Assembly: GCA_946811185.2 (NCBI GenBank)
Contig: OX328104.1
Span: 52,250,505 to 52,314,504, forward strand
Length of the DNA stretch: 64,000 nucleotides
From: Hippopus hippopus
Taxonomy: Eukaryota; Mollusca; Bivalvia; Cardiida; Cardiidae
Reading direction: 5' to 3'
The notes under the pieces are model-generated. The model saw nothing but the letters and a program-made list of their open reading frames with translations, had not been told where the DNA came from and made no database searches. Made by a program: the position numbers and the translations under genes. Below, piece by piece: positions 63,715-64,000 of this stretch. The stretch's first letter is position 1. Every line of letters starts with the position of its first letter.

Positions 63715-64000
63715 AGACCTAACCGAGATAATGTTAACTTAAACTGCCAGAAATAATATCCTAGAGATGTCAAGACAGGACCAAGACTTACAACCAAGAC
63801 GCAATAACAGAAGATGCAAGGGTCTCAACCAACTTATTACCACTAGCAGACCCTTACTGAAGTCAAACTAAGTTTTAAACCTGGTAACTGTAGGCCAGAT
63901 CAACCGAAAGTAAGATGTAACCTTGTACAGTGTAATCTGTTTATATTACACTCCAGAACTTTTATGGAAATTGGGTCGCCTGTCTTTATGGCAGGTCCGC
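63715..64000. other. Downstream of the last ORF
   Basis: No further gene or LTR motif is seen before the window ends. A tgtttatattacactcc segment and a final ggcaggtccgc are unremarkable. Confidence 0.35.

Overview
The window is about 64 kb of an AT-rich animal genome, most likely a marine bivalve mollusc. That reading rests on the repeats: tRNA-derived SINEs with CAATACAACC or (AATC)n tails, dispersed elements with ~145 bp and ~165 bp internal tandem units, CGTC/ACGG microsatellite elements, and hundreds of bases of hairpin MITEs. The species is inference. I found no intact host gene that I can name; nearly everything readable is transposon-derived.

Layout. 0-9.4 kb: MITEs of three families, a broken Harbinger element carrying a nested tandem-core element that itself carries a SINE, and a dispersed repeat. 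9.5-11.75 kb: a second copy of that repeat, split by a decayed mariner with a TA duplication. 12-22 kb: MITEs, SINEs (one inserted in another), foldbacks and a Tc1/mariner transposase tail. 22.2-29.7 kb: three Harbinger elements nested inside each other; the innermost has a Myb/MADF-like gene and a HARBI1-like transposase, both frameshifted. 30-41 kb: sparse, with MITE copies, SINEs and tandem-unit elements. 41.5-44.2 kb: a decayed, unrecognised minus-strand coding tract split by a TTAA-flanked 1.46 kb element. 45-53.5 kb: more MITEs, long perfect-looking hairpins and elements stacked on shared TTAA sites. 53.5-54 kb: a repeat block that ends at a splice-donor-like junction.

55.6-61.15 kb holds the best-preserved element: a Ty3/Gypsy-type retrotransposon with a tRNA-Leu-like primer binding site, an intact gag (zinc knuckle) and an intact pol (protease, RT, RNase H, integrase). 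Pol lies in the -1 frame, and the 91-nt overlap contains a textbook TTTAAAC slippery heptamer in the correct phase. I found no 3' LTR before the window ends. At 62.3-63.7 kb, on the same strand, is an uninterrupted 463-codon ORF for a zinc-finger, coiled-coil, Arg/Ser-rich protein. It is either a third retrotransposon gene or a separate gene.

Working picture: waves of TTAA-targeting MITEs, Harbinger elements and SINEs landed on older elements, so order of insertion can be read directly from the nesting and the target duplications. Coordinates of MITE edges are by eye and usually good to within about 5-10 bases.
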